Below are positions 9,431 through 21,734 of a DNA stretch of 64,000 nucleotides, piece by piece. The notes below the pieces were generated by a model. That model searched no databases, was not told the origin of the DNA, and saw nothing but the letters and a program-made list of their open reading frames with translations. Made by a program: the position numbers and the translations under genes. The stretch lies in the NCBI GenBank assembly GCA_018894105.1, contig CM032121.1, forward strand, positions 24,397,730 through 24,461,729, given 5' to 3'. This DNA is from Jacaranda mimosifolia (lineage: Eukaryota > Streptophyta > Magnoliopsida > Lamiales > Bignoniaceae). Each line of letters begins with the position of its first letter. The stretch's first letter is position 1.

Positions 9431-11133
9431 AATGGAAAATAAAGCTTCAACACATGATGCAATGCTTGGAGAGAGTTTTTTAGAGGGAAATGTGATAGAT
9501 TCTAATCTTCACATTAATCATGCAATGGCCGATCCACACACCCTCTATATTTATATATAGATATAGAGGGAGGATGGTGTGATGCCAAGTTGGTATCAAA
9601 CCTGCCTCAAGGGGGGCGGCCACTTGCATTGCCAAGGTGGCAAATTTGAATTCAAATCTAATTTGAATTTCATGTGCATTTTCATTACATTTGAAATCTA
9701 ATTTTATATTAATTAAGATGCTAATTCAAATGAACTCTTCATTTGAATTTTCCCTCAAAAATGTATTGTTCTCTTTAATTAAATTAAACACTTTAATTTA
9801 ATTAATTAACCTTTTACTTAACTCTTAAGTTAAACAAACTTAACTGTTAAGCTCAATTTTGTTAACTTAACTCTTTAAGTTAATTTGACCAATTGATGAT
9901 CATTTGACACCAAATAATTAACTCCTTAATTATTAGTTTAATTTATCTCCTTGAATTAATTGATTAATTTAACACTTAAATTAATCAAGCCAAAATTGAC
10001 CTTCAAATTGGACATCTCAAAATCTGTTCCAGGGAGTAATTCTCTCTCTTAGAAAATTCCTCTATAAACTAAGAAGCTAATTGGCTTTTGTGTGTAACCC
10101 AATATGTTCTACCATTCGTTGGACATTGGCTCACAACTTCTTGTGACTTTTGAATATCTTATATTCATTTTAGTTTAAAACATTTTTAAACTAATCAACT
10201 TAATTCAATTAATCTCATTAATTGAAGAGTACCTAATCTCTATGGTCGATGTCCAACTGCAAGCTCATGGAGCCCAACTAATTGGCCGAAATTAATGTTT
10301 TGGAGAACTGTTATGGCTCTACGCTTACCACAAATATGGTCCTTCCGTCTCTTATCTCCCTAAAAAGATTTAGGGCAAGATATTTGTTGGCTCTCTAATA
10401 GCCTCGATACTATGTCTCTATTTTCAATGTTCGATTCCTTTGTATGACCTCATCTTTGGAAAACTCTTTTTTCAAATTGTCATACCACATTGCGCAAGGA
10501 TTGATTGGAATATATCATTATAGAACACATAGGAGATGTACTCATCCTTCACAAAAGCAAGGAGTCGGATTCCATCTTAGATCTCACAAAGCTCCATGCC
10601 TAGTAGCTCATACCCAATCTCAGCCTATAAGACCCGCTAAGTGGTACCATGGATCTTCAGGTTAGAGGACTAATAATATGCACTTAGCTTAAGTTGGAGA
10701 ACTTGCCACTACCGACTTGTCACTTCGGCTATCTAGTGGATTCTCCCGGTGGGTCTTAAGTGCCTTGTTCTCTAAGAAGCACCCACTAATATGCACCCAT
10801 ATCTGATATGGTTGCTCATGGAACGGAGCAATATCCAACTTTTAGATTCATGCATCATTAGTGCACGTCTATCCGGGTCTTAGATGCCTCATCTCGTAAG
10901 ATCATATGACTTGGAAGAATTAAGATCACCGCCATGTGAGACTTATTCCATGGTCATCGAACCAAGTTCTGTAGTCATGAGTGATCTAAGGGCTTCATCC
11001 AAATGCAAGTGAAGTAATAAAGAGCATAAGATGATGATAGCCATATATAGAATATCATTCAATCAAGATTGTTTTACAAGGAAATAGCTTTTACAAGGCC
11101 AATCCTATTAGCTTGCCGGGCACTGTTCTAATA
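9431..11133 (-). repeat. LTR of M1 (5'), truncated, shared with next internal remnant
   Basis: This is a minus-oriented LTR lacking about its last 500 bp, which lie on the leader side. It ends at 11133 (TTCTAATA, decayed CCAACA) against a second polypurine tract. It holds the TATA region (about 9542-9570), a decayed palindrome, and the hairpin ladder near 9780-9990, including TTGATTAATTTAA, CAC, TTAAATTAATCAA. The hairpin at 10204-10226 is perfect: TTCAATTAAT, CTC, ATTAATTGAA. Confidence 0.85.
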
Positions 11134-11280
11134 ATCTCCCACTTGCCCTAAAGCTAATGCCCCATGGCCTTGAGACCCATCTTCTCAAGATGTTCTTCAA
11201 AGACCCTATGTGTTAGGGGTTTAATCAGTGGATCTGTTATATTTTCTTCCAAGGCAACTCTTTCCATTCGGATGTTGCCA
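11134..11280 (-). pseudogene. Remnant of RNase H end beside LTR
   Basis: A polypurine-tract complement (11134-11147) is followed by about 130 bp matching the end of RNase H in the other copies (5774-5910). It then breaks at about 11280 into LTR sequence. It shows that a second internal region once followed this LTR. Confidence 0.8.
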
Positions 11281-12354
11281 TTTGAAATTGGCTTTTGTGT
11301 GTGACCCATTAGGTTCTACCATTCATTGGACATGGACTCACAACTCTTTATGATTTATAGAATATCAAATATTCACATTATTTAAACTCCTTTAAACTAA
11401 TGACTCAATTCAATTAATCTCATTAATTGAAGAGTACCTAATCTCCATGGTCGATATCCAACCTCAAGCCCATGGAGTCCAACTAATTAGCTGAAATAAA
11501 TGTTTTGGAAAACCGTTATTGCTTTACGCTTGCCATGCAAATACGGTCCTTCCATTTCCTATCTCCCAAAAAAGGCTTAGGGTAAGATATTTGTCGGCTG
11601 CCTAATGGCCTCGATACTATGTCTCTATTCTCAATGTTCGATTCCTTTGTATGACCTCATCTTTGAAAAACTCCTTTTCCAAATTTTCATACCATATTGC
11701 GCAAGAATTTTTGGGAATCGATCTTTATTGAACATATAGGAGATGTACTCATCCTTCACAAAAGCAAGGAATTAGATTCCAACTTGGATATCACAAACCT
11801 CCATGCCTAGTAGCTCATACCAAATATTAACCGATAAGACTAGCTAAGTGGTCAAGGAAGAGTCAAAGCATGAGTACCAAACACAAGGTTACCATGGATC
11901 CTCAGGTCAGAGAACTAATAATATGTAGCAGCACAAGCTGGAGAACTTGCCACTACCGATTTGCCACTTCGGCTGTCTAGTGGATTCTCCCGGTGGGTCT
12001 TCAGTGTCTTGTTCTCTAACAAGCACCCACTAACATATACCCATATCTCATATGGTTGCTTATGGAACGTAGCAATATCCAACTCTTGGATTCATGCATC
12101 GTTAATGCAAGTCTATCCTGATCTTAGATGCCCCGTCTTGTAGGATCCAATGACTTGGAAGATTTATGATCACGATCGTGTGAAACTTATTCAATGGTCA
12201 TCGAACTAAGTCTGGTAGTCATGAGTAATCTAAGGGCTTCATCCCAATGCGAGTGAAGTAATAAAGAGCATAAGATGAAGATGGCCATATATAAAATATC
12301 ATTCAATCAAAATTATTTTACAAGGAAATAGCTTTTACAAGGCTAACCTATTGG
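11281..12354 (-). repeat. LTR fragment, minus
   Basis: It starts within the LTR (GGCTTTTGTGTGTGACC, common to all copies) and runs almost to the outer LTR end, losing about 30 bp before element A resumes at 12358. The hairpin ladder and TATA region are absent. Confidence 0.82.
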
Positions 12355-12357
12355 ATA

Positions 12358-12830
12358 AATACGTTCCATGATGAGCTTTTTCGATGTGCCTATATCCTTT
12401 TGGGGATACGCCTTAGATACGGTGGCAAAATTACCAAATACAGTACCTTCAAAGTTGGTGCCAAAGACACCACATGAGATATGGTTTGGCAAATCACCCT
12501 CTTACACTTTTCTAAGAGTTTGGGGGTCTCCCACTTACGCCAAGTGGCTAGTGAGAGACAAGTTGGATAGCAAATCCATAATGTACAAGTTTATGGGATA
12601 CCTAAGAGAGTTTGACTATGGGTTATTACTTTTATGATCCCTCAAAATAAAAGGTGTTTGTTTTGAGGAATGCCCACTTTTTGGAAAAAGAATTTCTGTT
12701 AGATAGAAATGGCATTGTTGTTAAACTTGATGAAGTTCAAGATGATCATCAAATCCCACAAGCGGTGGAAACAAGAGAGTGTCAAGAACCTAACATATAA
12801 CCTCTAAGAAGGTCGGACTGAATTAAGAAA
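12358..12830 (+). pseudogene. Integrase of element A, C-terminal part
   Basis: This continues the integrase cut at 2166. It has MMSFFDVPISFWGYALDT at 12368 and a frame to 12637 that includes KTPHEIWFGKSPSYTFLRVW, the conserved copia integrase C-terminal region. A frameshift near 12610 moves YYFYDPS into another frame, and a stop replaces Gln/Glu before KVFV. The acidic linker DEVQDDHQIPQ follows near 12730. Confidence 0.85.
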
Positions 12831-13740
12831 CAACCCAAAAGGTTCGGATTCCTTCATAAGATGGGTCAATCGGATAGTGATCTAAAAACCTATGAGGAAG
12901 GTATATTGCATATAGACTCAGGACATTGGTTTGACACTATGAAATCCGAAATGGACTCCACGTACTCCCACAAAGTATGGACTTTGGTAGATACACCAAA
13001 GGGAATAATTTTCATTGGTTGAAAGTGGATCTATAAGTGAAAGCTAGGAGTCCATAGAGAGGTAATGACCTTTAAGGCGCAACTAGTAGCAAAAGGTTAC
13101 ACTCAAAGACCCAATATTAATTTTGAAGAAACCTTTTCACCGATCATAATGCCAAAGTCTATTCAAATTTTACTTGCTATAGCCGCATATTATGACTATG
13201 AGATATGGTAAATGGATATGAAAATCGCTTTCTTCAATGGAAACATTGAAGAAAAAATCTATATGGAGCAACCACAAGGTTTTGCATTCAAAGGGAATGA
13301 GCAAAAAGTTTGCAATCTTGAGGGATCTATTTATGGATTCAAGCAAACATCTCGTAGTTGAAACATAGGTTTTGACTAGACAGTGAAATCGTTTGGCTTT
13401 GTCAAAAATGTGTATGAACAGTGTGTATACAAGAAGGCTAGTGGGAGTAGTATACTATTTATTGTGCTTTATGTCGATGACATTCTTCTCATTAGGAATG
13501 AGAGAGAAATGTTAGAGTGTACTAAAGTATGGTTATCTACTCAATTCTCTATGAAGAATTTGGGAAAAGCATCCTACATATTAGGAATATGTATCTACAG
13601 AGATAGATTGAAGAGGATGCTGGGGCTTTTCCACACCCCGTGCATTGACAAGATACTAAAGAAGTTTAGTATGGAAGAATCCAAGAAGGGATTCCTCACT
13701 ATGGGACATGATCTTCGTCTTTCCAAGTCTATAGCCCCTA
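12831..13740 (+). pseudogene. Reverse transcriptase of element A
   Basis: This is a copia reverse transcriptase (RVT_2 type). It shows VAKGYTQRPNINFEETFSP near 13090, MDMKIAFFNG near 13215 with the first catalytic Asp, GSIYGFKQTSRS near 13325, and an intact YVDD box at 13470-13481. Stops interrupt it near 13020, 13035, 13207 and 13360. The longest open piece is 13383-13802. The active-site residues are all present, but the frame is not. Confidence 0.87.
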
Positions 13741-14320
13741 AGATAGAAGAGAGAGATGTACGATGTCCCACATACCTTATGCATCCACCATTGGGAGCAT
13801 AATGTATGCCATTCAATGTACAAGAGCGGATGTGGCACAAGCTCTAAGTATTATGAGCCGTTTCCAATCCAAACTTGGTGAGAGTCTTTGAATGGCCATT
13901 AAACTAATCCTTAAATACTTAAGAAGGACCAAGGATTTATTTTTAGTATACAACAATGAAGAATTAAAACCCGAGGGGTTTTTGGATTCTAGTTTTCAAT
14001 CCAATGTGGATGACATAAAATCCATTTCTGATTTATATTTTACCTCGATGGCGGAACGGTGAGTTGGAAGAGTTCCAAATAAGACACTACGATCGATTCT
14101 ACCACAGAGACTGAATATATTGTAGCTTCAGAAGCTGCAAAGGAAGGAGTTTGGATCAAAAATTTTATCCAATAGTTGAATATAGTGCCTAACATTACTG
14201 AGCCTATAGTTTTCTTCTGTGATAACAATGATGCGGTTGCACAAGCTAAGGAGCTAAGATCTCATCTGTGATCCAAGCACATTTTGAGGCGATATCATTT
14301 GATCTGGGAGATCATTGGTA
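13741..14320 (+). pseudogene. RNase H of element A, truncated
   Basis: The region after RT encodes SIMYAIQCTRADVAQAL, LKYLRRTKDLFLVY and FLDSSFQSNVDD, typical of the copia RNase H. Several frameshifts occur. The coding ends at about 14320, after HLIWEII, where an LTR of the opposite strand begins. The ADPLTKPL tail, polypurine tract and 3' LTR of A are missing. Confidence 0.82.
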
Positions 14321-16455
14321 GATCCAATTATCAAAGCATAAAAATGCTTAAAATAACTGGGCTACATATGAAGCCAAGGATCTAAGCATGCCATAGATTC
14401 AGATTTGGTATAAGGATTACCTTGATTTTCACAAAATTGACGAAAACTAGAAGGAAGACTTCAACTCCTTGAATCTGCCTCTTAGTCGCAGATCAGTTTC
14501 CAAGCAACTTTTATCCAAACAAACGAACTCAGAATTGAGTGAAACTTGGACCAAAAGATCACCAACTTCCTGATGATTCTTTAGTAAAAATTTCACCTCA
14601 AAAAAGTTCCAGCAAGTTCTCCAATGGATGCTCCAAAGATTCTACCTGAACAGAGGATCTCCAAAAGGCTAGCAATCCAATTGTCTTGCCTCTAATGAAA
14701 AGATCCACACACCAATGCGCAATCAAATTCTTCTCAATGAGAACAAACAGAAGAAATGCAAGATGAAGGCTTGATTTGGAGGCAAGAGATGAAGAAAAGT
14801 GATGCTTCAACACATGAGGCAACACTTGGGAAATTGGAGGGAAAATGAGAAAATCTAATCTTAGATTTGGATTGCTTGTAATTCACACCCTTAGTTGCCC
14901 GCCCACTTGCTCACTCTATATTTATATATAAAGGGAGGATGGTGTGATGCCAAGGTGGTATCACACCTTCCTCAAGTTGGCAAGCAAGTAGCATGTGAAT
15001 TTTTTGTACATTTGAATTTCATTTGGAATCTTCATTTCATCTCATGAAATGTCATCCAAATAAATTCTAATGCCACACCAAATGAACATTTCATTTGAAT
15101 TTTCCCTCCAAAATTAATTCTTCATTTTAATTAAATTAAACACTCTAATTTATTTAATTATCCTTTGACTTAACTCTTAAGTAAATTAGCTTAACTCTTT
15201 CGGCTAGTAGTTGTTAACTTAACTCCTTAAGTTAACTTGACCAATTGATAGTCATGTGGCACCAAATAATTAACACCTTAATTAATTGATCCAATTTAAC
15301 TCCTTGATTAATTGGATCAATTTGACAATTAAATTGATCAATCCAGAATGACCACAAATTGCATCAACCGTCTACCTCCAAAATCGATCATGAAGGAATC
15401 TTCTAACTCTTAGAAAATTCCATTCATCAAGTAGGATTTGCAATTGAATTTCGTGTGCGACCCATTAGGTTCTACCATTCATTGGACATGGGCTCACAAC
15501 TCTTTGTGATTTATAGAATATCAAATATTCACATTAGTTTAAACTCCTTTAAACTAATGACTCAATTCAATTAATCTCATTAATTGAAGAGTACCCAATC
15601 TCCATGGTCGATGTCCAACCTCAAGCCCATTGAGCCCAACTAATTGGCCGAAATGAATGCTTTTGGAGAACCATTCTAGCTCTAGCTTACCATGCAAATA
15701 CGGTCTTTTTGTTTCCTATCTCCCTAAAAAGGCCTAGGGCAAGATATTTGTTGGCTCTCTAATAGTCTCAATATTATGTTTCTATTCCCAATGTTCAATT
15801 TCCTTTTAAAGAATACATAGGATATGTACTCGCCCTTCACAACGACGAGAAGTCGGATCCCATCTTGGATCTCACAAACTTCCATGTCTAAGTAGCTCAT
15901 ACTCAACCTCTACTAGAAAAACTTGCTAAATGGTCAGGGAAGAGTCAAAGCATGAGGACCTAAATACAAGGTTACTAAGGATCCTTAGGTCAAAGGACTA
16001 ATTATATGCACTAGCATAAGCTGGAGAACTTGTCACTACCGACTTGCCCCTTCGGCTATCTAGTGGATTCTTCGAGCGAGCCTTCAGTGAACTTGTTCTC
16101 TAACAAGCATCCGTATCTTATGTGGCCTTGCTCATGAAACGAAACAATATCCAACTCTTGGACTTATGCATCGTTAGTGCAAGTCTAATCTGGATCTTAG
16201 ATGCCATGTCTCATAAGTCCTATGACTTAGATGATTTAAGATCACGATCGTGTAAGACTTGTTCATGATCACCACCCATTACATGACGAAATCCCATAGT
16301 TATGTGTGATCTAAGTGCTTCAACCAAATGCCAGTGAAGTAAATATAAGCATAAGACGAAGATGGCTATTTAATGAATATCATTCAATCAAGATTGTATC
16401 ACAAGTGAAATAGTTTATATACCAATCTAATAGGCTTGTGGGCAATATTCCAACA
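14321..16455 (-). repeat. LTR, minus, nearly complete
   Basis: It starts GATCCAATTATC, lacking about 20 bp of the terminus, and ends TATTCCAACA at 16455. The TATA region is near 14916-14940, with a palindrome of a few mismatches at 14941-14967. The ladder includes 15213-15236 (GTTAACTTAA, CTCC, TTAAGTTAAC). No polypurine tract follows; a plus-oriented LTR begins instead. Confidence 0.87.
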
Positions 16456-17794
16456 CACACAAGACTACGAGACTTAGTCACGCACTGGCTGGTGATCATG
16501 AAATAAGTCTTACACGGTCATGATTTAAAATTTTTCAAGTCATAGGATCGTATGAGACAAGGGTAGCTAAGATCCGTATAGACTTGCACTAATGATGCAT
16601 AAATCCAAGGGTTGGATATTGCTCTGTTTCCTAAGCAAACCATATGAGATATAGGTGCATGTTAATGGGTGCTTGTTAGAGAACAAGTGCACTGAAGGCC
16701 TGCCTGGAGAATCCACTAGATATCCGTAGTGGCAAGTTCTCTAGCTTATGTAGTGCATATAATTAGTCCTTTTGACCTGAGGATCCATGGTAACCTTGTG
16801 TTTAGATCCTCATGCTTTGACTCTTCCTTGACCACTTAGCGGGTCTTTCGGGTTGAGGTCAGGCATGAGCTACTTAGACATGGAGGTTTATGAGATCTAA
16901 GATGGGATCCGACTCATCGCCGTTGTGAAGGGCAAGTGCATCCCCTATGTATTCTATAATGATCGATTCCACGAAATCTTTGCGCAAGGTAGTATGAAAA
17001 TTTGGAAAAAGTGTTTTCCAAAGATGATTTCACAAAGGAGAATCAAACATTGGAATAGAGACATTTCATTGAAGCTATTAGGGAGCCGACTAATAACTTG
17101 CGAGATGGGAGACGGAAGGACAGTATTTGCATGGTAAGCATAGAGCTTGAATTGGTCTCCAAAAGCATTCATTTTGGCCAATTAGTTGGGCTCCATAGGC
17201 TTGAGGTTGGACATCAATCTGGAGATTGGGTACTCTTCAATTAATGAGATTAATTGAATTAAGTCATTAGTTTAAAGGTGTTTAGACTAATGTGAATATT
17301 TGATATTCAATAAATTACAAGAGTTGTGAGCCCATGTCCAATGAATGGTAGAACCTAATGGGTCACACACAAAAGCCAATTGAAAATCCTACTTGATAGA
17401 GAGGAGTTTTCTAAGAGATAGAAAATTTCCACCATGACCAATTTTTGAGGTAAACGGATTGACAAAATTTTTGGTCATGTTGGCTTGATCAATTTAATTG
17501 TTAAATTGATCTAAATAATTTAAGGAGCTAAATTAGACCAATTAAATTAAAGGGTTAATTTTATTGGTGCCACATGACTATCAATCGGATAAGTTAGCTT
17601 AAAGAGTTAAGCTAATTGACTTAGGAGTTAAGTCAAAGGTTAATTAATTAAATTAAAGTGTTTAATTCAATTACAATGAAGAATTAATTTTGGAGGAAAA
17701 AATCAAATGAATTGTTCATTTGTAGTGCATTTAGAATTTATGTTGACAATATTTCATGTGCTGAAATGAAGATTCCAAATAAAATTCAAATGCA
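16456..17794 (+). repeat. LTR fragment, plus, both ends missing
   Basis: It matches element B's LTR from about 150 bp inside its start (GACTACGAGACTTAG..) to about the region after the ladder. It holds a perfect hairpin at 17487-17511 (GATCAATTTAA, TTG, TTAAATTGATC). Together with the next feature it makes a long inverted repeat. Confidence 0.85.
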
Positions 17795-19114
17795 ACTTGA
17801 CCAATTGATAGTCATGTGGCACCAGTTAAATTAAATCCTTAATTTAAAAGGTCTAATTTAACTCCTCAAATCATTTAGATCAATTTAACAATTAAATTGA
17901 TTAAGCCAAAATTACCAAAAATTAGTCAATCATTTCCTTCCACAAAATCGATCAAGGTGAAATTTTCTAACTCTTAGAAAATTCCCTTCATCATGTAGAA
18001 TTTTCAATTGGATTTTGTGTGTGACCCATTAGGTTCTACTATTCATTGGACATGGGCTCACAACTTTGTGATTTCTATAATATCGAAATATTCACATTAG
18101 TTTAAACTCCTATAAAATAATGACTAAATTTAATTAATCTCAATTAATTGAAGAGTACCCAATCTCTATAGTCGATGTCCAATCTCAAGCCCATGGAGCC
18201 CAACCAATTGGCCGTAATGAATATGCTCTTGGAAAACCATCCTAGCTCCACGCTTACCATGCAAATACGGTTCTTCCGTCTGATATTTCCCAAAAGAGGC
18301 CTATGGCAAGATATTTTTCGGCCTCCTAATAGGCTCGATAACTATGTTTCTATCCCCAATATTCGATTCCTCTTTATGACCACATCTTGCAAAACTCCTT
18401 TTCCAAATTATCATACTACCTTGTGAAAGGATTCCTTGGAATAGATCATTATAGAATACATAGGAGATGCACTCACCCTTCACAACGACGAGGAGTTGGA
18501 TCGCATCTTAGATCTCACAAACCTCCATATCTAAGTAGCTCATACCCAAGCTCAACCCGAAAGGCCCGCAAAGCAGTTGAGGAAGAGTCAAAGTATGATT
18601 ACCCAAACACAAGGTTACCAAGGATCCTCAAGGCAAAGGACTAATTATATGCACTAGTGTAAGTTGGAGAACTTGCCACTATCGACTTGCCACTATAGCT
18701 ATCCAGTGGATTCTTTGGGTAGGCCTTCAGTGAACTTGTTCTCTAACAAACACTCACTAACATGCACCCATGTTTAACATGAATTGCTCACGAAATGGAG
18801 CAATATCCAACCTTTGGATTTATCCATCATTAATGCAAGTCTATCTGAATCTTAGATGTCATGTCTCTTAAGATTCTATAACTTGGAATATTTTAAGATC
18901 ACGATCGTGTAAGACCTATTTCATGATCACCACCCAGTGCGTGACCAAGCCCCATGGTCTTGTGTGATCTAAGGGTTTCAATCAAATGCCAGTGAAGTAA
19001 AATAACCATAAGATGAATATGACCATTTATAATGAATATCATTTAATCAAGATTGTAACAAAAGTGAAATAGATTACAGGCCAATCCGATTGGCTGTGGA
19101 GCATTATTCCAACA
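17795..19114 (-). repeat. LTR fragment, minus, next to polypurine tract
   Basis: It begins inside the LTR (CTTGACCAATTGATAGTCAT) and ends TTCCAACA at 19114, followed by a polypurine-tract complement (19115-19128). It is the 3' LTR of copy M2. Bases 17805-18960 mirror 16456-17590. Confidence 0.85.
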
Positions 19115-19835
19115 ATCTCCCACTTGCACTAAAGCCAATTCCCCATAGTCTTAAGAACCATATTCTCAAGATGTCTTTCAAAGACCTTTTGCATTAGGAG
19201 TTTTGCCAGTAGATTTGCTATATTCTATTTTGAGGCAACCTTCTCCACTCAGATGTCGCCTCTATTAATGATCTCCCGGATCAAATGATATCACCTCAAA
19301 ATGTGCTTGGATCATTGATAAGATCTTAGCTCTTTAGCTTGTGCTATCACTTCGTTGTTGTCACAGCAGACAACCATTGGCTCAGCAATGCTAGGCATTA
19401 CATCTAACTCTTAGATGAAGTTTTTCATCCAAACGCCTTTCTTTGTAGCTTTCGAAGCCACAATATAATCCATCTCTGTGGTTTAATTGATCATGGTGTC
19501 TCGTTTAGAACTCTTCCAACTCATTGCGCTACCATTGAGGTAAAATATGAATCCAGAAGTCATCTACATTGGACTGGAAATTAGAATCCGAAAACCCGTT
19601 GAGTTTTAATTCTCTATTGCCGTGTACCAAAAAAAATCCTTAGTCCTTCTAAAGTACTTAAGGATTACTTTAGCGGCCATCTAATGTCATTCACTGGGGT
19701 CATGTTGAAAGAGGCTCGTAATACTAAGAGCGTGTGCTACATCCGGCCTTGTACGTTGAATGACCTATATTATACTTCCTAAGGCGGACACATAAGGGAC
19801 ATTCTATGTCTCTCATCGTCAGTCTTAGGGGCCAT
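19115..19835 (-). pseudogene. M2 RNase H (broken)
   Basis: The minus strand encodes the RNase H region in the same order as the other copies, from SHIPYAS-like sequence near 19795 down to the LTKPL tail near 19200. The frame is lost in several places, for example at small deletions near 19560 and 19780. Nothing suggests function. Confidence 0.8.
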
Positions 19836-20600
19836 AAACTTGGAGAGATGAAGACCGTATCCTGTAGAGAGAAATCCTTTCTTGAATTCTTCCCTTTAGT
19901 ATCTTGTTAATGTACGGTGTTTGGAAAAACACCAGTATCTTCCTCGATCTATCTTTATAGATACATATTCCTAATACATAGGATGCTTCTCCCAAATCTT
20001 TCATGGAGAATTTAGTAACATTGCTCTTTCATTTCCAATGAGAAGAATGTCATTGACATAGTTTACTACTCCCACTAGCCTTCTTGTACACACATGGTTC
20101 ATACACATTTTTGATAAAGCTAAACGATTTGATTGTCTTATCAAAATGCATGTTCCAACTTCGGGATGCTTGTTTGAGTCCATAAATGGATCTCTCGAGT
20201 TTGGTGAACCTGAAGAAAATGATTTTCATGTCCATTTGCCATATCTCAAAGTCATAATATGCGGCTATGGAAAGTAAAATCCTAATAGACTTAGGCATTA
20301 AAATCGATGAAAAGGTTTCCTCAAAATCAATACCAGGTCTTTGAGTAAAACCCTTTGCCACTAGTTGCACTTTAAAGGTCATTACCTCTCCATCGAATCC
20401 TAGCTTTCGTTTATAGATCCACTTGTAATGAACGGGTATGATACCTTTTGTGAATCTACCAAAGACCATACATTGTTGGAGAACATAAAGTTCATTTCAA
20501 ATTTCATAGCATTAAGCTAATGTCTTGTATCTATGTCCAACATATCTTCCTCATAGGTCTTCGGATTGCTATCCGATTGGCCCATCTCATGAAGAAATTC
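19836..20600 (-). pseudogene. M2 reverse transcriptase (broken)
   Basis: VQLVAKGFTQRPGIDFEETF and ILLSIAAYYDFEIWQMDMK are read on the minus strand from 20469. About 90 bp after the first catalytic Asp region is deleted, removing AFLNGD to the EQPQGF part. A second deletion shortens the segment before the active site. The box reads NYVND near 20055, so one catalytic Asp is Asn. Confidence 0.85.
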
Positions 20601-21019
20601 GAACCTTTTAGGTTGCTTCTTGATTCAGTCTGACCTTCTCAGAGGTTGTGTGTAAAGCTGATGTTCACTTATTTCCACCACTTGTGGGATTTGTTGATCA
20701 TCTTGAACCTCATTAAGTTCATTAACAATGCCATTTCTATCTAATAGAAATTTTTTTTCAAAAAAGTAGGCGTGTCTCAAAACAAATACCTTTTGTTTCG
20801 ATGGATTATATAAGTAATAACCCAAAGGCTCTCTTGAGTATCCCCAAAGTTTCACATGGTGTATCTACTATCCAACTTGTCTCCTACTAGCCACTTCATG
20901 TAAGTGGTAGACCCCTAAACTCTTAGAAAAAAGTGAGAACGTGCTTTGTGAAACCACATCTCATGTGGCATTTTGAGCACCGACTTTGAGGGTGCCATGT
21001 TAAGTACCATGTTGAGGGT
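20601..21019 (-). pseudogene. M2 integrase C-terminus
   Basis: The minus strand 20855-20625 encodes GYSREPLGYYLYNPSKQKVF and the acidic linker NEVQDDQQIPQVVE. Farther right the KTPHE.. part is frameshifted. It is cut at about 21019 and joined to an LTR piece. The catalytic core of integrase is missing. Confidence 0.8.
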
Positions 21020-21100
21020 ACCATGGTTGATGTCTCACCTCAAGCCTATGAAGCCCAACTAATTGGCCAAAATGAATATGGCTTTGGAGAACCATTCTAG
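21020..21100 (-). repeat. Small LTR fragment
   Basis: About 80 bp of LTR (CAAGCCTATGAAGCCCAACT and on to AACCATTCTAG) is wedged between the M2 integrase and the start of the next LTR at 21101. Confidence 0.75.
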
Positions 21101-21734
21101 TGAAGTCAAGTGTAGCACTAGGATCCAATAATAAAGCACAAAAATAGCTAAACTAACTAGGCTACATTGGAAACCAAGGATCTAATCATGCTTTAAATTT
21201 AGATTTGGATGAAGGATTCCCTTGAATGCTCAAAATCCAAGGAAAGGAGGAAAAATACTTCAACATTTGAAAGCTGTCATCCAGTGGCACAGCAGCAAGT
21301 CGGCAACAGTTGCATAACCAAAACACCATAGAATTTGCTTAAATTTGTACACAAGCTCTACAACAACTTGATGAAGCTCCAGTAAAAAATTCAGCAAAAT
21401 TAGAAAATTGAAAGTCGCTCCAGAAACGCCTCAAAACTGACTGGACTGCAAGGATCTCCAAAATCCAAACAATCCAAGTGTCTTGCCTCTAATCTAATAA
21501 TCCACACACAAATGGCAGATCAAAATCACTCCTAGATCAACTGGAAAATCAAGGTGAGATGAAAGAGGATGAAGGCTAAATTTAGGAGGAAGAGGTGAAG
21601 AAAATGTGAAGCCTCAATACATGAGAGAGTTGTACAAAATTGGAGGGAAAAATGGAATCTAACAATTAGATCTTTCATGCATGCTTGGCCACCTACCCTT
21701 TCTCCCACTTATAAGGAGGGAGGTATGATGCAAG

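Larger units (their letters stand above)
2170..12354 (-). mobile_element. Minus-strand three-LTR insertion inside element A
   Basis: This block reads, along the plus strand, LTR (2170-5773), internal region M1 (5774-9430), LTR (9431-11133), a 147-bp internal remnant (11134-11280) and a truncated LTR (11281-12354), all on the minus strand. Element A's integrase continues on the far side. One insertion followed by unequal recombination or tandem duplication explains the shared middle LTR. The far LTR has lost roughly its last 30 bp, so no target duplication can be claimed. Confidence 0.75.

Noticed and set aside
12346..12360. Target duplication for the three-LTR block (CTAAA before 2170, ATAAA near 12355)
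   Set aside because: The far LTR terminus is deleted and uninterrupted relatives lack TAAA at this place, so the likeness may be accidental.
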